A stretch of 64,000 bases of DNA from Parasponia andersonii (Eukaryota > Streptophyta > Magnoliopsida > Rosales > Cannabaceae), in contig JXTB01000239.1 in the NCBI GenBank assembly GCA_002914805.1, positions 156,632 to 220,631 of the forward strand. The letters run 5' to 3'. Shown piece after piece: positions 1-12,519 of the stretch (position 1 is the stretch's first letter; every line of letters starts with the position of its first letter). A program made the position numbers and the translations under genes. Below the pieces are notes generated by a model that saw only the letters and a list, made by a program, of their open reading frames with translations, was not told where the DNA came from and made no database searches.

Positions 1-2000
1 GAGGCGATGTCACTGGCTTTGTCTTCGAGCTCCTTGACTTCAGTAGCCTTGAACTCTTCAACAGCCTTGTGAGCCACCACTGTTGTCACCTCCTTCATGC
101 GATCCAGATGCTCAGAGATAGTCTTTTCAAGCTATTTAATTTTTTCCTCGAGCTTCCCCTTTTCAAACTTCTCCTTGGCCAGACCTTCGAGCAGCTGCTG
201 CCTCTCTAAATCGAAGGCTATTTTCTCCTCCTCACGAGCCTTCTCCAAGTCCTTGAATGTTTGGGTTATCTCGTTGACTTTTTCGGCCTTCTCTAAACAC
301 TCAAGGACTGGGTCATGCATCAGGACAGTAGCCGTAGCAGTCTGAAAATATAACACATCAATACCAGAAAAATGCGTTGAAAAGAGAAAATAGAAGATGC
401 TTACATTTGCCAACATCCTCATTGCAGAACCAAAGGTAACCTTGGCAGATCGTCGCTTCATCCTCTCCCAGCCATCTTCGGAAGTGAAGCGATCAATAAA
501 GGCTGTGCTCATACTAGCCTTCTCCGGTAATTAGTGAAGGAGTGTGAAAAGCTCCTCGTCCTTATCAACCTGGTTCGGTTCTGAAGAAGTGGCAGTCTCA
601 TTGGATGGTTCGAGATGGCTCACAGTTTGAGGCTGTGGAGGAGGCGAGCTTGTCGGGATATCCTCGAAGGCGACTTTTCATTTCTTAGAAGTGTCGACCT
701 TCTCTTTCCCTTTTGACGTCGATGGAGGTGTGCTCTTTGGTGTCTTGGACTTTGCCATGGACCCCAGAGTGGAAGGCGGTGCTCGCAGTCAGCTATCAAT
801 AACCATTTCTGTACAGATGTGAGTCAGCAAGCGAGGTGACATAATACGATGATGATAAAAAAAAATATATAATTACCTTATTGCTATTGAGAAGCTGGTG
901 GTGATGCGGTTTCTGGAGATGATGGTTCCGAGGTTGTAGGGGTGGCAGATGCTTTTCGTTTCTTAGGTTTGGAAGACGAGGCACTCTTTTCCATCTGCTT
1001 CCTCGGCTTCTTCTTCTTCGAGCTCGAGGGTCTGGTCGAACGAACAATGAGATCAGGGAACGCGGCTCCCCTTGGAAGCAAACCACAAGCGACTAAGTTC
1101 TTGGAAGTCCCAAGCTTCTTCCAATTGAATTCCTTAATCGGAAGGTCGTTGATTCTGTACACCCTTGCGAGCTGTTCTCTGGAAAGCCCAGGCTGTTCTC
1201 TGTTGTCTGCGATGACATACGAGTGCGATCAGAATAAATATGATTATACAAAAAAGGCGATAAATTGAAAACTACCTACCAGGATTCTAAAAGAAGCCGT
1301 TATCCGCATAGTCAAAGTGGAAAAATGGATTTTTCCATTTTCTCATGTTGTTGCGAACCCCGTAGATAATTTTTATTGCTTGGTTCAACCACTTGCTCGC
1401 ATAAAAGAAGCCGAAGACTGATGGGTTTGATTTCATTTGATAAAACCAATCAAACTCTTCAGGAGTGGGGGTTTCTAAGCCTAGTTTATGGTATAGTATG
1501 TACAAACCTACTATGTATCTATAAGTGTTTGGAGTTAGTTGAAAAGGAACGAGTCTGTAATAGTCGACGATGGATTTTATGTAAGGATGAAGTGGAAGGT
1601 GGACCCTGTATTTGAGAAATGCTTCAAAGAATGAAGCAATTCCGCGAGGTAGTGCATGTGGTTGATTGAACTCCATGAGAAGGTGAAGGGGGATGGCGAT
1701 CTTGTAGTTGTGCAAGATCTTTCTGAGCCTGTTCGTGGTGCAGCTCGTCCTTATATTGGTACATGACTAGTCTTCCTCTATATATTAGTAACCCGTTGCG
1801 AACGCAGGGGCATCTCTGATATGCCCGGGCCATTGGTCTTGAGGAAGGTCGCCTATGCGAGGACTACTTTGCCTGACCCTGGTTATCTCAACTTCGGGTT
1901 CTGGCTCAAGATAATCTTCGAGGTTTATGGAGCTAATACTGGTATTGGAAGATTCTCCTGAGAATACATTTCCTTCCCTAAAATCCTCACTACTAGACAT
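1..2000 (-). pseudogene. Spliced antisense ORF of a Tat-group Ty3/gypsy element (PF04195-like domain plus coiled coil), broken
   Basis: Read on the minus strand from about 2000 to the left edge. An acidic leader (MSSSEDFREG..., 1785-2000) is followed by a block at 1287-1715 with phrases such as LPLHPYIKSIVDYY, TPNTYRYIVGLYILY and EFDWFYQMK, which I recall as the plant 'putative gypsy type transposon' domain PF04195. A Lys/Ser-rich linker (884-1200) and a Glu/Lys-rich coiled coil (1-340) follow. Three gaps between coding blocks have intron borders: GTAGGT...CGCAG (about 1205-1278), GTAATT...TACAG (about 810-880) and GTAAGC...TTTCAG (about 345-410). Stops (for example after AFATGY and after NGFF) show decay. 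The ORF lies left of, and antisense to, the LTR at 3031-3758. That is the place where extra ORFs are described in Tat elements, between pol and the 3' LTR. The left end is cut by the window. Confidence 0.6.
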
Positions 2001-3030
2001 CTGAAAAGAAATATAGATGGATTTAATCATATACGAGTATCAGGGATCTTAGCTATATGCGAGCAGTTTTGGGATCTCATCTTAGGATTGCATCAACAAG
2101 CTACTCATCGAATTTTTCCTAATCGATCTACGGATTCATAAAAATCGTTCGAGCAATTTGTTAAAAAAAAAAATAAAAAACTCTTTAACAAGTTCATCTC
2201 TGTCAGTCATCTAAAAGAAGAATATATAAACCAACGAAGGGAATCTAAAAATTTCCATTTTATAGTCCATCCGAATACGGGATGGATTTATGTTCAGAAT
2301 ATTTAGGCTTTACAGTATTTAGGTTCTACAGTTTGTTTCTATTTTCTAGAAATAGGATTTGTAAATAAGAGTTCTGGAAAAATCAAAGAACAAGAGAGAG
2401 AGGATAGATACCAACCTTTTCTCGAAGATGGAGGGACCAAGATGACGTTTGAAGATTTGTGATGATAACTTCGTCGGAGAAGATGACAAAGTTGTGCGAG
2501 CTGAGAAATAGAACGATGCCAGAAGGATTGCTCTGTGAATACTTCAGGTTTCGAGAGAAATAGCAGATGATAGATTTTTTGAAGAAGAGGCAGATTAGTT
2601 TTCGATATATATGCCTCGAGTGTCGTCAAATCACAGCTGTAGATCAAGGTATTTAATTTTCAGATCCAAAGACCGAAGCTCACGCGAGATTTGATTTTTC
2701 TGAAATTAAATCGGTATCTTTTCAAAATTTGAAACGATTCGATTTAAGATGACAGCTGACATTATCGCTATCATTATGTCTGTTTAAAAAGGAAAAAGAA
2801 GAAAAAAGTCTCTTCGAGTTTTGCTATTCTTCTTAGAAAAGGTAACACGTAATTTCATCTGTCAGAAAAAGGTGCGCATGATCTTGAAAATTTGAGATTT
2901 GAGATCTGGCGACTCTTCGATTCTTCAAGGGTCTCAAGTCTAGGTCATGACGTCGCATTTTTTAAGCTCGCACTTATAGTAGAAGGAAGCTCCATTTTTT
3001 CCTAAAGAACTAATGGAGCTGGAAGGCAAT
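2001..3030. other. Non-coding 3' part of the Tat-type element
   Basis: Between the antisense ORF and the LTR I see no convincing coding sequence. Bases 3011-3030 are moderately purine-rich next to the LTR start and could be a worn polypurine tract. The open frame on the minus strand at 2339-2647 has no recognisable motif. Confidence 0.35.
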
Positions 3031-3758
3031 TGTTGTGCGGTCTAAAATCCTATATGTTAGTCAATACCATAAAAGGAAAAGTTGACCAAGTGAGTGTCAA
3101 GTCGCATGAGTAAGAATAAGTGCGACCTCTTTCGAAAGAGTTACGTGCGACCTCCACTGCATAAGTTAGTGCGACTTCTTCCGAAAGAGTTACGTGCGAC
3201 CTCCACCACATAAGTTAGTGCGACCCCCTCCGAACAAGTTTAGTGCGACCTCCTCCGAATGAGTTAAGTGCGACCAGAATGAAAAGAAAACTAGATTACG
3301 CTTCGTCAAAATGGGTAACTTATAAAGAAAGGGAAAAAAAAATTTCTCTTTAAAGATCAACCAATCATCTTATTTAAGTGATTATCCAATTATATTATTA
3401 CTCAAATTGTATTACCCGATTATACAGTTACCCATTCTCACAATTGGAAAAACATTGAGCTATCCTTACCTATATAAAGGGAGTTCAATGTTTCAATCTG
3501 GGATCTTTTGATCTTTGGAATCTTTGGAGAACTTTTTAAACTCTTGCTTCTTCTTTCCAGACAATATATTGTAATTTTGAGTTCTTGTAATTATCCAAAA
3601 AATAATAAAAAACAGTAGACGTAGGCTCATTTTTTTTTTGGGCTGAACTACTATAAAATTCTTGTCTCTTTGTTTGCTTTAGTTAATTAACCATTTTCAC
3701 ACACAAACTATATTTTGTAATTTTCCTAAATCTATTGTTGACAAAACCTCTATCAACA
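3031..3758 (+). mobile_element. LTR (probably 3' LTR) of a Tat-group Ty3/gypsy retrotransposon
   Basis: 728-bp LTR starting TGTTG and ending CAACA. It is recognised because a second copy (32527-33296) aligns from the same first base to the same last base. The U3 part holds seven 24-25-bp repeats each beginning GTGCGAC (3120-3275). A TATA box (CTATATAAAG) lies near 3470, and the rest is T-rich U5. Transcription polarity is +, so the antisense ORF to its left makes this the 3' LTR. The base after it shows no primer-binding site, as expected for a 3' LTR. The target duplication cannot be tested because the left end is outside the window. Confidence 0.7.
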
Positions 3759-4742
3759 TGTACTCTTACCGAAACCATAGGTGTTGGAGGTGGATTTTGC
3801 ACAAGAGAGAGTGCAATCATAGACAGCATTAGAGAAAAGTATCAAACAAGATGGCATGATCACTCCGGAGCAAGCCGCGACGGGAGGTGTCCTATGTATC
3901 AACTCATGGCACGCCCCTCATGGCACGCCCCGAAAGCTATTCCGATACAAAACGCTATTCTTATGATTTTGGGCATTTTGAGACCAAAACGATCTACCTC
4001 ATAATTAGAGTTGTCATCATGACCGCCAGGTGCCACTTTAGAAGGTTGATAGCCCTTTGAGTTGGATGGTAAATACGGTGTAGACAACAAATCAAAGACT
4101 AATTGGGAATGATCATAATATTTCTGATTATGATCATAATAATAATTATCACCAATTGCATGTACCATAATCATATTCTGAACTCTTAATCCAGACTATT
4201 ATTAATGTTACAAAAGCTACTTTTCTCATCTATACTCCTCTATTATATAATGAATTTCCCCTGGTAATTATATAATATATATATATATATATATATATTA
4301 TATAGATGTATATGTTTTAGTTTCTCTCTCTCCATGTTAAAAGCACAACAAAATATTCACTTATAAAGAATATTTATAAAGCTTATTATATATTAATACA
4401 GGTGGTTTATCAATTTATATACAGGCGGATATGATATGTATATTGCTTCAAAAGTATTTCGAAAAAATTTATGGCTTCTTTTTGAGGTGCGGTGGATAAT
4501 GGAAGAAAAATAATTAAAAGTTTGTAGTCAATATTTGACTTTCAATAATATTGAGTGCAGCCGGATAAATAATTATTACGCAAAATCTCGTCGTACCTAT
4601 AATCAATGACTATATATATACATGTATTTACACACGAAATTTGATTCATTCTTGAATCGGTCCTTGTCATGAATGTAAATTTGTTCCAGAAGTTTTGTTA
4701 AGTCTCTTTCTGACCAATGCATATTGTTTTCCATGTCATAAA
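3759..4742. other. Intergenic; unrecognised minus-strand frame and an AT microsatellite
   Basis: Holds a 14-bp direct repeat (TCATGGCACGCCCC twice, about 3904-3931) and an (AT)n run near 4272-4298. A 91-codon minus-strand frame at 3899-4174 has no family signature, no clear splice context and no repeat partner. I do not call it a gene. Confidence 0.4.
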
Positions 4743-6961
4743 TGTAAAAAAAAACCCGGAATTTTCGAGGGTAATTTGGACATTTTACTAATTTTCTGGA
4801 TAAAATATTGTGGGGATTAATTTGCAAAAGTTTTGTTCTTATGGACTAAATTGCAAATTTTGGGGGACTAGATTGATAGAGATTTGAAATTTTGGGGACT
4901 TATGTGCAATTTTTGAAAAATTACACAGGCCAATAAAGAGGGGCCATGTGCACATCTTTTTCCCCTCTCTCTCTCTCTCTCTCTCTTCTCTCTCCTCCCT
5001 CCCCCGAGACCTCTCTCTCTCTCCCTCGTCTCTCTCTCTCTCGGCCGATCTCCCGTAGAGCCACCGCCAACCACCGTCCGCCCACACCACCGGTCGGCGT
5101 CGAATCCCCATGCTACGCCGAAGCTCCGCCGCCGCCCGTCCTTGCTGCTCGCCGCCGCCTGGTTCGTCGGAAATTGCAGGAAAAGCCGGTTGGAGCTCTA
5201 TCGGAAATCCGGCCACCGGCGACGATTCCGGCCACGTTTCGGCCTCAAACCGGTCTCTTTAGATTCGTCTCGTCGCAAGGATCATCAAGGTATATATATC
5301 TCAACTCCATTTTGCCCGGATTGAAAGTTTCCATTTTTGGTCATTTCGAGTTTTTGGGTGTTGTTCTCGATCTGACCGTTGGATTGTAATTTTAACTTCA
5401 TTTTTGGAATGTACTCGGAAAATGGAGAAGTTTGATATATATATTGTGTAGTTTGGTGATCGGCACAAAAATTGAGATCGGACGGTCGAGATTTTGTCTC
5501 GTTTTGCGTGCCACCGGTCCGGTATGGACCCGGACCTAAATTTGACAAGTTATATGTCTAACCTAGCTATTTTGGGTGCTAGGAATTCAGTGAAGAGGTC
5601 TGTTTGTGGAATTGAAGCTCCGGTGAGAAAGTTGATTTTTCGCACGAGGACGATCGAGGGCTTGGAATTGGATCCCGACCCTCCGGGCGATCATCAACGA
5701 CACTTTAAGGACTTAATAGCGTGGTATCGCTATTCTGTTGAGGTAGGGGTTTAGTTACCTTCGTTTTATACTGTTTTTGAGTTAAAACTTATTTTCTGCA
5801 ACATATAAGAACAAGTATGTTTTTAATGATTTGAATTATATGTGATGGAATCTGATTATACGATATATACTGTACTGCTCTGGGAATTTGCTGTGTGCAG
5901 GTTATTTTGGGTATACCAAAAATAGGGCCGTTATGCTGCCCGTTTTTCTATAAAACCCTATTGTGCATATTTTACTGAAAAACCAGAGTACAGTAGTTTT
6001 TACACTTCAGTTCTGTATTGCATGTGTCATAGGATCATACATGAGCACCGTGTTAGCATCGTGGGTTTTACAGTGTGGCGCTGCATGCCCCACCATCGGT
6101 GAAAGTCCGTAAACTTGCGCAAGGTCTTGTTACTTCTGATTACCTCCCCATTTGGCAGGTATAGGCAATTCGGTTGCCCCTCCAGGTTTGGTAGGCGACA
6201 CATGGGTGTCCCCTCCGGGTATGGGCTTAGGTATCAGGCAGGCTGTTAGGTACACTTAGTGCCATCATCCTGGGTTTCCACAGATGAGAGGATGTGAGCT
6301 CATGGGTATGGGTTGATTTGTGTCATGTGCATATGGAGTGATGGTTTTTATTACACTGTTATATATATATTGGCTCCCGGTTTGGATTATATATATACGT
6401 GTGTGTATATGTATTGGATTTGAACTAACCATGCAGGAGATTCCCATCACTGAACTATTTTTCCCGAGGTAACTATTTTCCTACTGGGCATTGTATGCTC
6501 ACCCCCCCTTACCTTCCTCCTCAGGTGGTGTCCAGTGCGATCTTGGTGATCAAGAGGAGTAAGAGGTCATCCTGATTGCAGTTCGCCTCTTGGTAATGCT
6601 AGGAGTTTGTTGTCATAGTCTTTGGACTATTTGGATTTTTGTGTTAGCATTGAACCAAGATTACTGCTTTCAAATTTGTATGTAAACTTATGCATGCCAT
6701 TCTGGTATTGGACATCTGTTGTGAATGATGATGATGATGGGTTTTGAAATTTATTTCATATTTTTAAGTAATTGTTCAATTTATGTTTGGTGGTATATAC
6801 GAACTGTGGGAGTGGTTCACAGGATGGAATTCCGAATATTTTATTTAAATGGACTGTTTTTATAAAAACTAGAACTTTTGACATTTTTCAAATAAATTAA
6901 GGAATTTCCTACCTTTGTGAAATTCCCCTTCTGCCACTAGCCCGGATTTTGAGTCGTGACA
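4743..6961 (+). mobile_element. Solo LTR of a Tekay/Del-type chromovirus
   Basis: 2219 bp beginning TGTAAAAA and ending GTCGTGACA, colinear with the 5' LTR of the complete element at 42179-44383. Shared landmarks are the fixed block near 4865-4915, the CT-rich block near 4965-5042, the segment starting GGATCATCAAGG (5279) and the block around 5925-5955. It is flanked by a perfect 5-bp duplication ATAAA (4738-4742 and 6962-6966). No internal region is attached, so it is a product of LTR-LTR recombination. Open frames inside it (4839-5754) are LTR sequence, not genes. Confidence 0.9.
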
Positions 6962-6966
6962 ATAAA

Positions 6967-8393
6967 AATTAAGAAAATTTGGTAAAATTATTAATTAACT
7001 GAATACGATTAATTATATATAAAAGATATTACTTTATTATGTGTATATATATTGGGTCCCGATATATCAACAAATTTTAGAATGCCAAATGTTTTCTAAT
7101 GTCCAAAAGGCAAATTGACATGTTTAATATGGTCTGGGTTCTCTCACCAGTACTAATTACATATTCTCATCCCAAATAACGTCATTTAGTTCTCACTCAA
7201 AAGCCATATTTAGGACATAAAAACACGCGCGTTAACAAAATAGGGAAAAGCATCCTTTTTTTTTTTTTGTGAGGAAATGAAGAGGAAGAAGCAATTTTTA
7301 TCCTAAATATACTTCAACTTAATTTATAACTATTGTCCCCTTTCACAAAGAAAAGAAATAGTAGTTAATCAAAAACTTGGTTGAATAACGAAAAAAAAAG
7401 TTAATTAGTCTCGAAGCTATTTATACATAATATCAGAAGTTATTTATACATAATATCCATTTTTGGGTGTAAATAAAATATAATTTGATCATACGCAAAC
7501 GTATATATTTTTGCTGGATGCAAATTATGATTTATTTTAGTGTGCAATAATGGGATCTTACTTTCCGTCAAAAATAAATAATGGATCTCACATATTCTGC
7601 TTTAATATATTTTTCTCCACAAGCGCCACTTTTGTAGAAGTCATGTTTATAATATGTATGCAACTATATATATACTTAATTCTGCATAATATATTCTTGA
7701 AACCTAAATGATATACTTAAAGATGCAGCGCTACTTATAAAAAAGATTACTAACTATATAAACATTAGATCTTTCGCACATAAACAAATGAGTTAATTTT
7801 GTGTAAATTTAAAGCTTTATAAATTGATTTTACATTTCCCTAAGAAATAACAACCATATAACTTAAGCAATATGGAAAGTCACTTAATTAAGATCATGTG
7901 GTATCTTGTGAAAACAATTAAATGAGTCAGTTAATTAAATTGGCAATTGATCAATAGAGAAATATTTAATGCAGGAATGCAGTTCTAATATCTGACATAG
8001 TTACATCCAATTAGGAAAATGTTTCTCAAGGAGTTATAAAAGACGTAAGATATATATCGCCTATCTAAGCATATTGTATGTAATGAATTTAGATCATCGG
8101 TTCAATTTTGGTGTTCTAATTTTTTTCAGACGAATAAATTGATCACACCTCAATTAAAATTTAAGAACGCTTCCAGTTTTGTTTCTCCTCTCACTACGAG
8201 CAATTATATGTAATGACAAATATACTCTTCTATGAAAGGCATGATCTATTTTTACATCGAATAATATAATTTTATTTCTTCACACACCCCTTCAAAGACA
8301 CCTATTAAAAACATGTAATTTTTTAAAATCCAAATGTTGTGTTCATGCAAAACCCCGTCTAAATGCTATATATGAACTGGTCAAATACCTAGC
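6967..8393. other. AT-rich intergenic DNA, no gene seen
   Basis: Very AT-rich, with poly(T) and poly(A) runs and no frame longer than about 60 codons with recognisable content. I see no repeat that pairs with another part of the window. Confidence 0.6.
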
Positions 8394-8895
8394 CAATGAT
8401 GGAGCTGAGAGTATCATTGGTTGTCACTATTAGTATAGACGTAGCCACAACATTTTGAAATTTTGATTTTTATCCTTGTATTCATAAAAATATTAAATTA
8501 TATCCTTCATTTGCCCCCTCCATAAATTTGATAATGTGAAATTTACCACATATATCTCATAAAAAAAATTCAATAATGCCCCTCATTTGCCCCATTGAAT
8601 TTTTTAATTTCTAAACTTCACTTCTATTATTATTAAATATTAATTTTTTACATATTTTTATGAATAATTTTTCTTTGGACTTCACTTTAAAAAAATCTTT
8701 TAAGTCAAATATTACTCAAAATTGATCATGTGTATTTCAAAATTATCATTTTTAGAATGTCTTAAATTATATTACTCAATTTACAAGTCCATTTGAAGGA
8801 GGGAAAAAACAATATAAAGAGCAAAAAGAGGGGAAAAAACTAAATTTCATATTAGATTTTGCCATCCCTGAAAAATTTTTCTAGCTCCATCATTG
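8394..8895. mobile_element. Non-autonomous TIR element, hAT-like
   Basis: 502 bp bounded by a perfect 13-bp terminal inverted repeat: CAATGATGGAGCT at 8394-8406 and its exact complement at 8883-8895. The interior is AT-rich and non-coding. The termini resemble the CAGTGGCGGAGC ends common in plant hAT derivatives, with transition-type changes; this is from memory. I could not find a clean 8-bp target duplication. The 3' part resembles the insert at about 14308-14747. Confidence 0.6.
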
Positions 8896-9023
8896 ACTAC
8901 TAGTGGAGTGGTCCAAAACTCTACTCGAGCTAAGTACCAAGCAATAAAAAGGATCTCTTGAGGTGAGTGGGTTGTTAATAACTCTACTCAGGATACGTAC
9001 AAAACTAACTTCGACGATTAAAT

Positions 9024-9245
9024 TGTTGAAATATTAGGATTAATTGTGTGCAATCCTTGTAGTAGTTAATAGTTGATTCTTTCCTAGTTTATCGTTCATA
9101 TGGTTGTATAGAATTATGGGTAGATTCATTAAGTATTCTAACTTGTACTGGACTAGCATTCTATATTATTTTATATCTATATTTTAGTGGGGTATAAACT
9201 GTAAAATATATGCATGAATAAAATTATCCTTCTTAAATTTTAAGA
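9024..9245 (+). repeat. 5' LTR of the copia element
   Basis: 222 bp, TGTTGAAATATT...TTTTAAGA. Aligns throughout with 15036-15263, with many substitutions. It ends directly against the primer-binding site and has lost the terminal CA kept by the 3' copy. Confidence 0.8.
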
Positions 9246-9257
9246 TGGTATCAGAGC
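9246..9257 (+). other. Primer-binding site (initiator tRNA-Met)
   Basis: TGGTATCAGAGC, the usual complement of the 3' end of plant initiator tRNA-Met, directly after the 5' LTR. It fixes the + orientation of the element. Confidence 0.85.
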
Positions 9258-9810
9258 TAAACTGAAAACACCATTTTTGATAAAATTCTGAACAAAAATA
9301 AAATCCTAACCTCTAAAATATTGAAGCAAACTCGAACCATAGCCCAACTTATACACCAAAATGCGAACTTCATGTGAAAGTCAATTAAGTTGTTGTCACC
9401 ATTACGACCAAATAGCCATATCAAAGCTTCGACTAAATTGATGCCAAACACAAAATACTAAGTATATAATAGTTTTTCTTACATCAGACTGCTGTTCTGC
9501 CCACTTATCATGCTTGTTCTACTATAAATGAACCCTCTCTGTCTTTCAAGGCTACGATACTACCAAATTTGAGCCACTAATTCTTTGCCATACCAAGTTG
9601 TTGATCAAATGACTAAAATTCGGACTGCTGAACTTGGCCAAAGCCACCAATCCATTCCTATGACAAAACTCTAAATGCTTAAACTCATGAAGAAGCCCTA
9701 AACAAATGGAGTTAACTTTGGGCTAACTCTAATTTTGGGCTAAAACAAACTATTTTGCCTGTTCATATTAATATATATATATATATATATATATTACTTT
9801 ATATATATAT

Positions 9811-10019
9811 GGCATCAATTCAGTAGGTTTTTAAGCTATCTATAAGTATTTGTCCAATTAAAATTTATTATGCACGTCTTTTTATAATAAAAGGTAGAGA
9901 GAAAAAGAATATTAAATAATATATATTTATTTTTTTTTTTCTAATTACTCAAATCATGATAACTGTTTAATAATAATCCAAGGAAGGTAAAACAAAAGTA
10001 ACCTACTGGATCATTACCT
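9811..10019. mobile_element. (TA)n-flanked MITE (Micron-like) inside the copia gag region
   Basis: Non-coding core of about 209 bp with (TA)n tracts on both sides (9770-9810 and 10021-10044). The ends are inverted relatives: ATCAATTCAGTAGGTTTTT at the left and, on the other strand at the right, GATCCAGTAGGTTACTTTT. It shares ATCCARTAGGT and AAAAGACGTGCAT with the element at 19919-20046. Insertion into TA microsatellites is the known habit of Micron MITEs; calling it Micron-like is my inference. Confidence 0.45.
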
Positions 10020-12519
10020 ATATTATATATATATATATATATATTTTAACTTATATATATATATTTATTTATTTATATAAGGAAAAAAAAAAAGAAAAAA
10101 ACCAAAAAAAAATGAGTGAAAAAATTATTGTTATTGGTGCGTACTAATGTGCTCATCGTGATCAAATTGGCCATTCCAAACATCAATGTTTTGAATTTTT
10201 AGGATATCCAAAATGGTAGGACCATAATTGTAATCCTAGAAGAGAAATTCTAAAATAAAGACAATGGATAATGTTGCTAAAAAAACCGCAACGTTGGTAG
10301 TGGTTACAGACAATAGTAATATATGTTTCTAATAGTATATAAATAATTGATTCTAGTGTCACAAATCATATGATATTTGATTCTAGATAAGTCTCAACTT
10401 TTAGACTATCCTCACAAAAATTTTATTTCTATTGCATGGGGAAGGATCTGTAATACTCACTGATAATTTGAATTTAGATTTTGTTTTAGTTGTTCCATCT
10501 CTAGATTATAATCTTTGATAGGGTCCCAAATAATCACGATCTAATCTTGTGTTGTGAATACATTTTTGCCTGAATTTTATGTGTTTAAGGATATTCGAAC
10601 AAAGTAGACAATTGGTTGTAATATTAGGTGAGGAAAACTTAATTACTTGGACTTAATATCAGAAACTTCTGACAGGATACATCAAGCTTTGACTGTGGAT
10701 GGCTTTAAGGAAACAAAAAAAAAATCAGAAATTTGGCTATGGCATCAATGTTTAGGGAGCACTTCATTTGACTATCAAAAAAGGTTATTTCCTAGTTTAT
10801 TTAAAAAGATTGATGTTTCCAGTTTCTGATGTGATGTGTGTGAACTAGCTAAAAGTTATCACGCTTCGTTTCCATGAATTTTGAGTTCAATTATACATTT
10901 TGATATTTGGGATCCGTCTAAAGTCACTACATTAGGAGGATCATATTAGTTCGTAACTTTTATTGATAACTATACTAGGATGACTTGGGTGTGCTCAATG
11001 AAGTCCAAAGGTGATGTAAACTTGTTTTTTCAAAAGTCTCACAAAATGATCCGTACTCAATACAATGCACAGGTTCTGGTTCCACGAAGTGACAATAGGG
11101 GCGAATACCAAAGTTTTGAGTTTCAGTGATATTTTGTAAGCACATAGAACTGTTTATCAGACTAAGTACTCCAATACATCATAGTAGAATAGGGTGGGTA
11201 AGCCAAAAATAGGCGCTTGTTGGAAGTTGCCTGTGTTTCATTGATAGAAGCTCATATGCCATTATCCTATTAGGGAAAAAGGTTTTCCTCTGCGTCATAT
11301 TTGATCAACTTGGTACCTTCTAGTACTATCAACTTCCAAACACTATTTTAGGCTTTTAGTGAAATAGTTGTTGCCTCTAATATCCCAAACTTACCTCTTC
11401 ATGTATTTGGTTATGCAGCTTTTATGCACATTTATAAGTATCAATACGATAAGCTATCTCTTTGAGTATTACAATATGTTTTTGTAGGGTGTGCTACTAA
11501 TCAAAAAGGGTAATGATGCTATTATCCTCCAACTCAACGAATATTTATCATAATAGATATTGAGTATTTATCATAATGGATATTGTTTTTATTTGATCTA
11601 TATTTTTAAGCCTGAACTTTAGAGAGTGTACCATGAGGAAATTCAAGCTCTAGACTATGATGACTCTCACATTGATAAAAGTGAATTCCATGATGTGGGC
11701 AACTTAGATTTGAGTGGTCTAAACTCAAATTCTAGTAATGATGACTCACAAATTGGAATAGTCAATCCAGAATTGGGTGAAATGGTATATTTTTGGATCA
11801 AAATAGTGATGAACACCTAGAAATTGAAGTTGAAGGAGTGGCTTCATCTTCACCTTTGACAGACTCTAAGTCCTTAGTACCACAAGTAACTAATATCCCA
11901 AACCAATCGTTTTCAGAGAATGTTCCCGATATAGTGTCTGAGCCATCTAAGAAACAACTACTACAACGTGACACTAGAGGTATTCCTAAGGCCACATATG
12001 AACCTAAACTTTTCAGCAGAATTAAATATCCTATGAGTCATTATGTAGACAACCATTGTTTGTTAGAATCAAATCAATCATTTATAAATCAATTATCTAT
12101 TGCATCTATCCCAGCAGTATGTAGAAAGCCTAAGTTGACCTAAGGTAGAAAGCAAATATGAATGAAGAAATGAAGTCTTTGTAGAAAAATGAAATATAAG
12201 AGCTTGTTGATCGTCAACCTGAAAAGAAACCAAAATATTGATGGATTTACACTATGAAGTATAAAGCTGATGGAACAATTGAACGCTTCAAAGTAAGACT
12301 AGTAGCAAAAGGATATGACCAAATATATGAGACTGATTAAACTGAGAAATCTGCATATGTAGCTAAAATCAACACAATTTGGTTCTTGTTGTTTTTAACT
12401 TCAAATTTTGATTGGTTATTACAATAGTTCGATGTGAAGAATATCTTATTATATGGTGAGTTATCGAAAGAAGTCTACATGAATCTTGTTAGTGAAAATT
12501 TTCATCTTGGCACTATTAA

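Noticed and set aside
3899..4174. 91-codon minus-strand frame
   Set aside because: No domain, no splice context, no signal or repeat partner; composition is that of AT-rich spacer.
4839..5754. Arg-, Ser- and Leu-rich open frames on both strands
   Set aside because: They lie inside the solo LTR and recur in the LTRs at 42379-43053 and 49244-51033; they come from the CT tract and LTR body.
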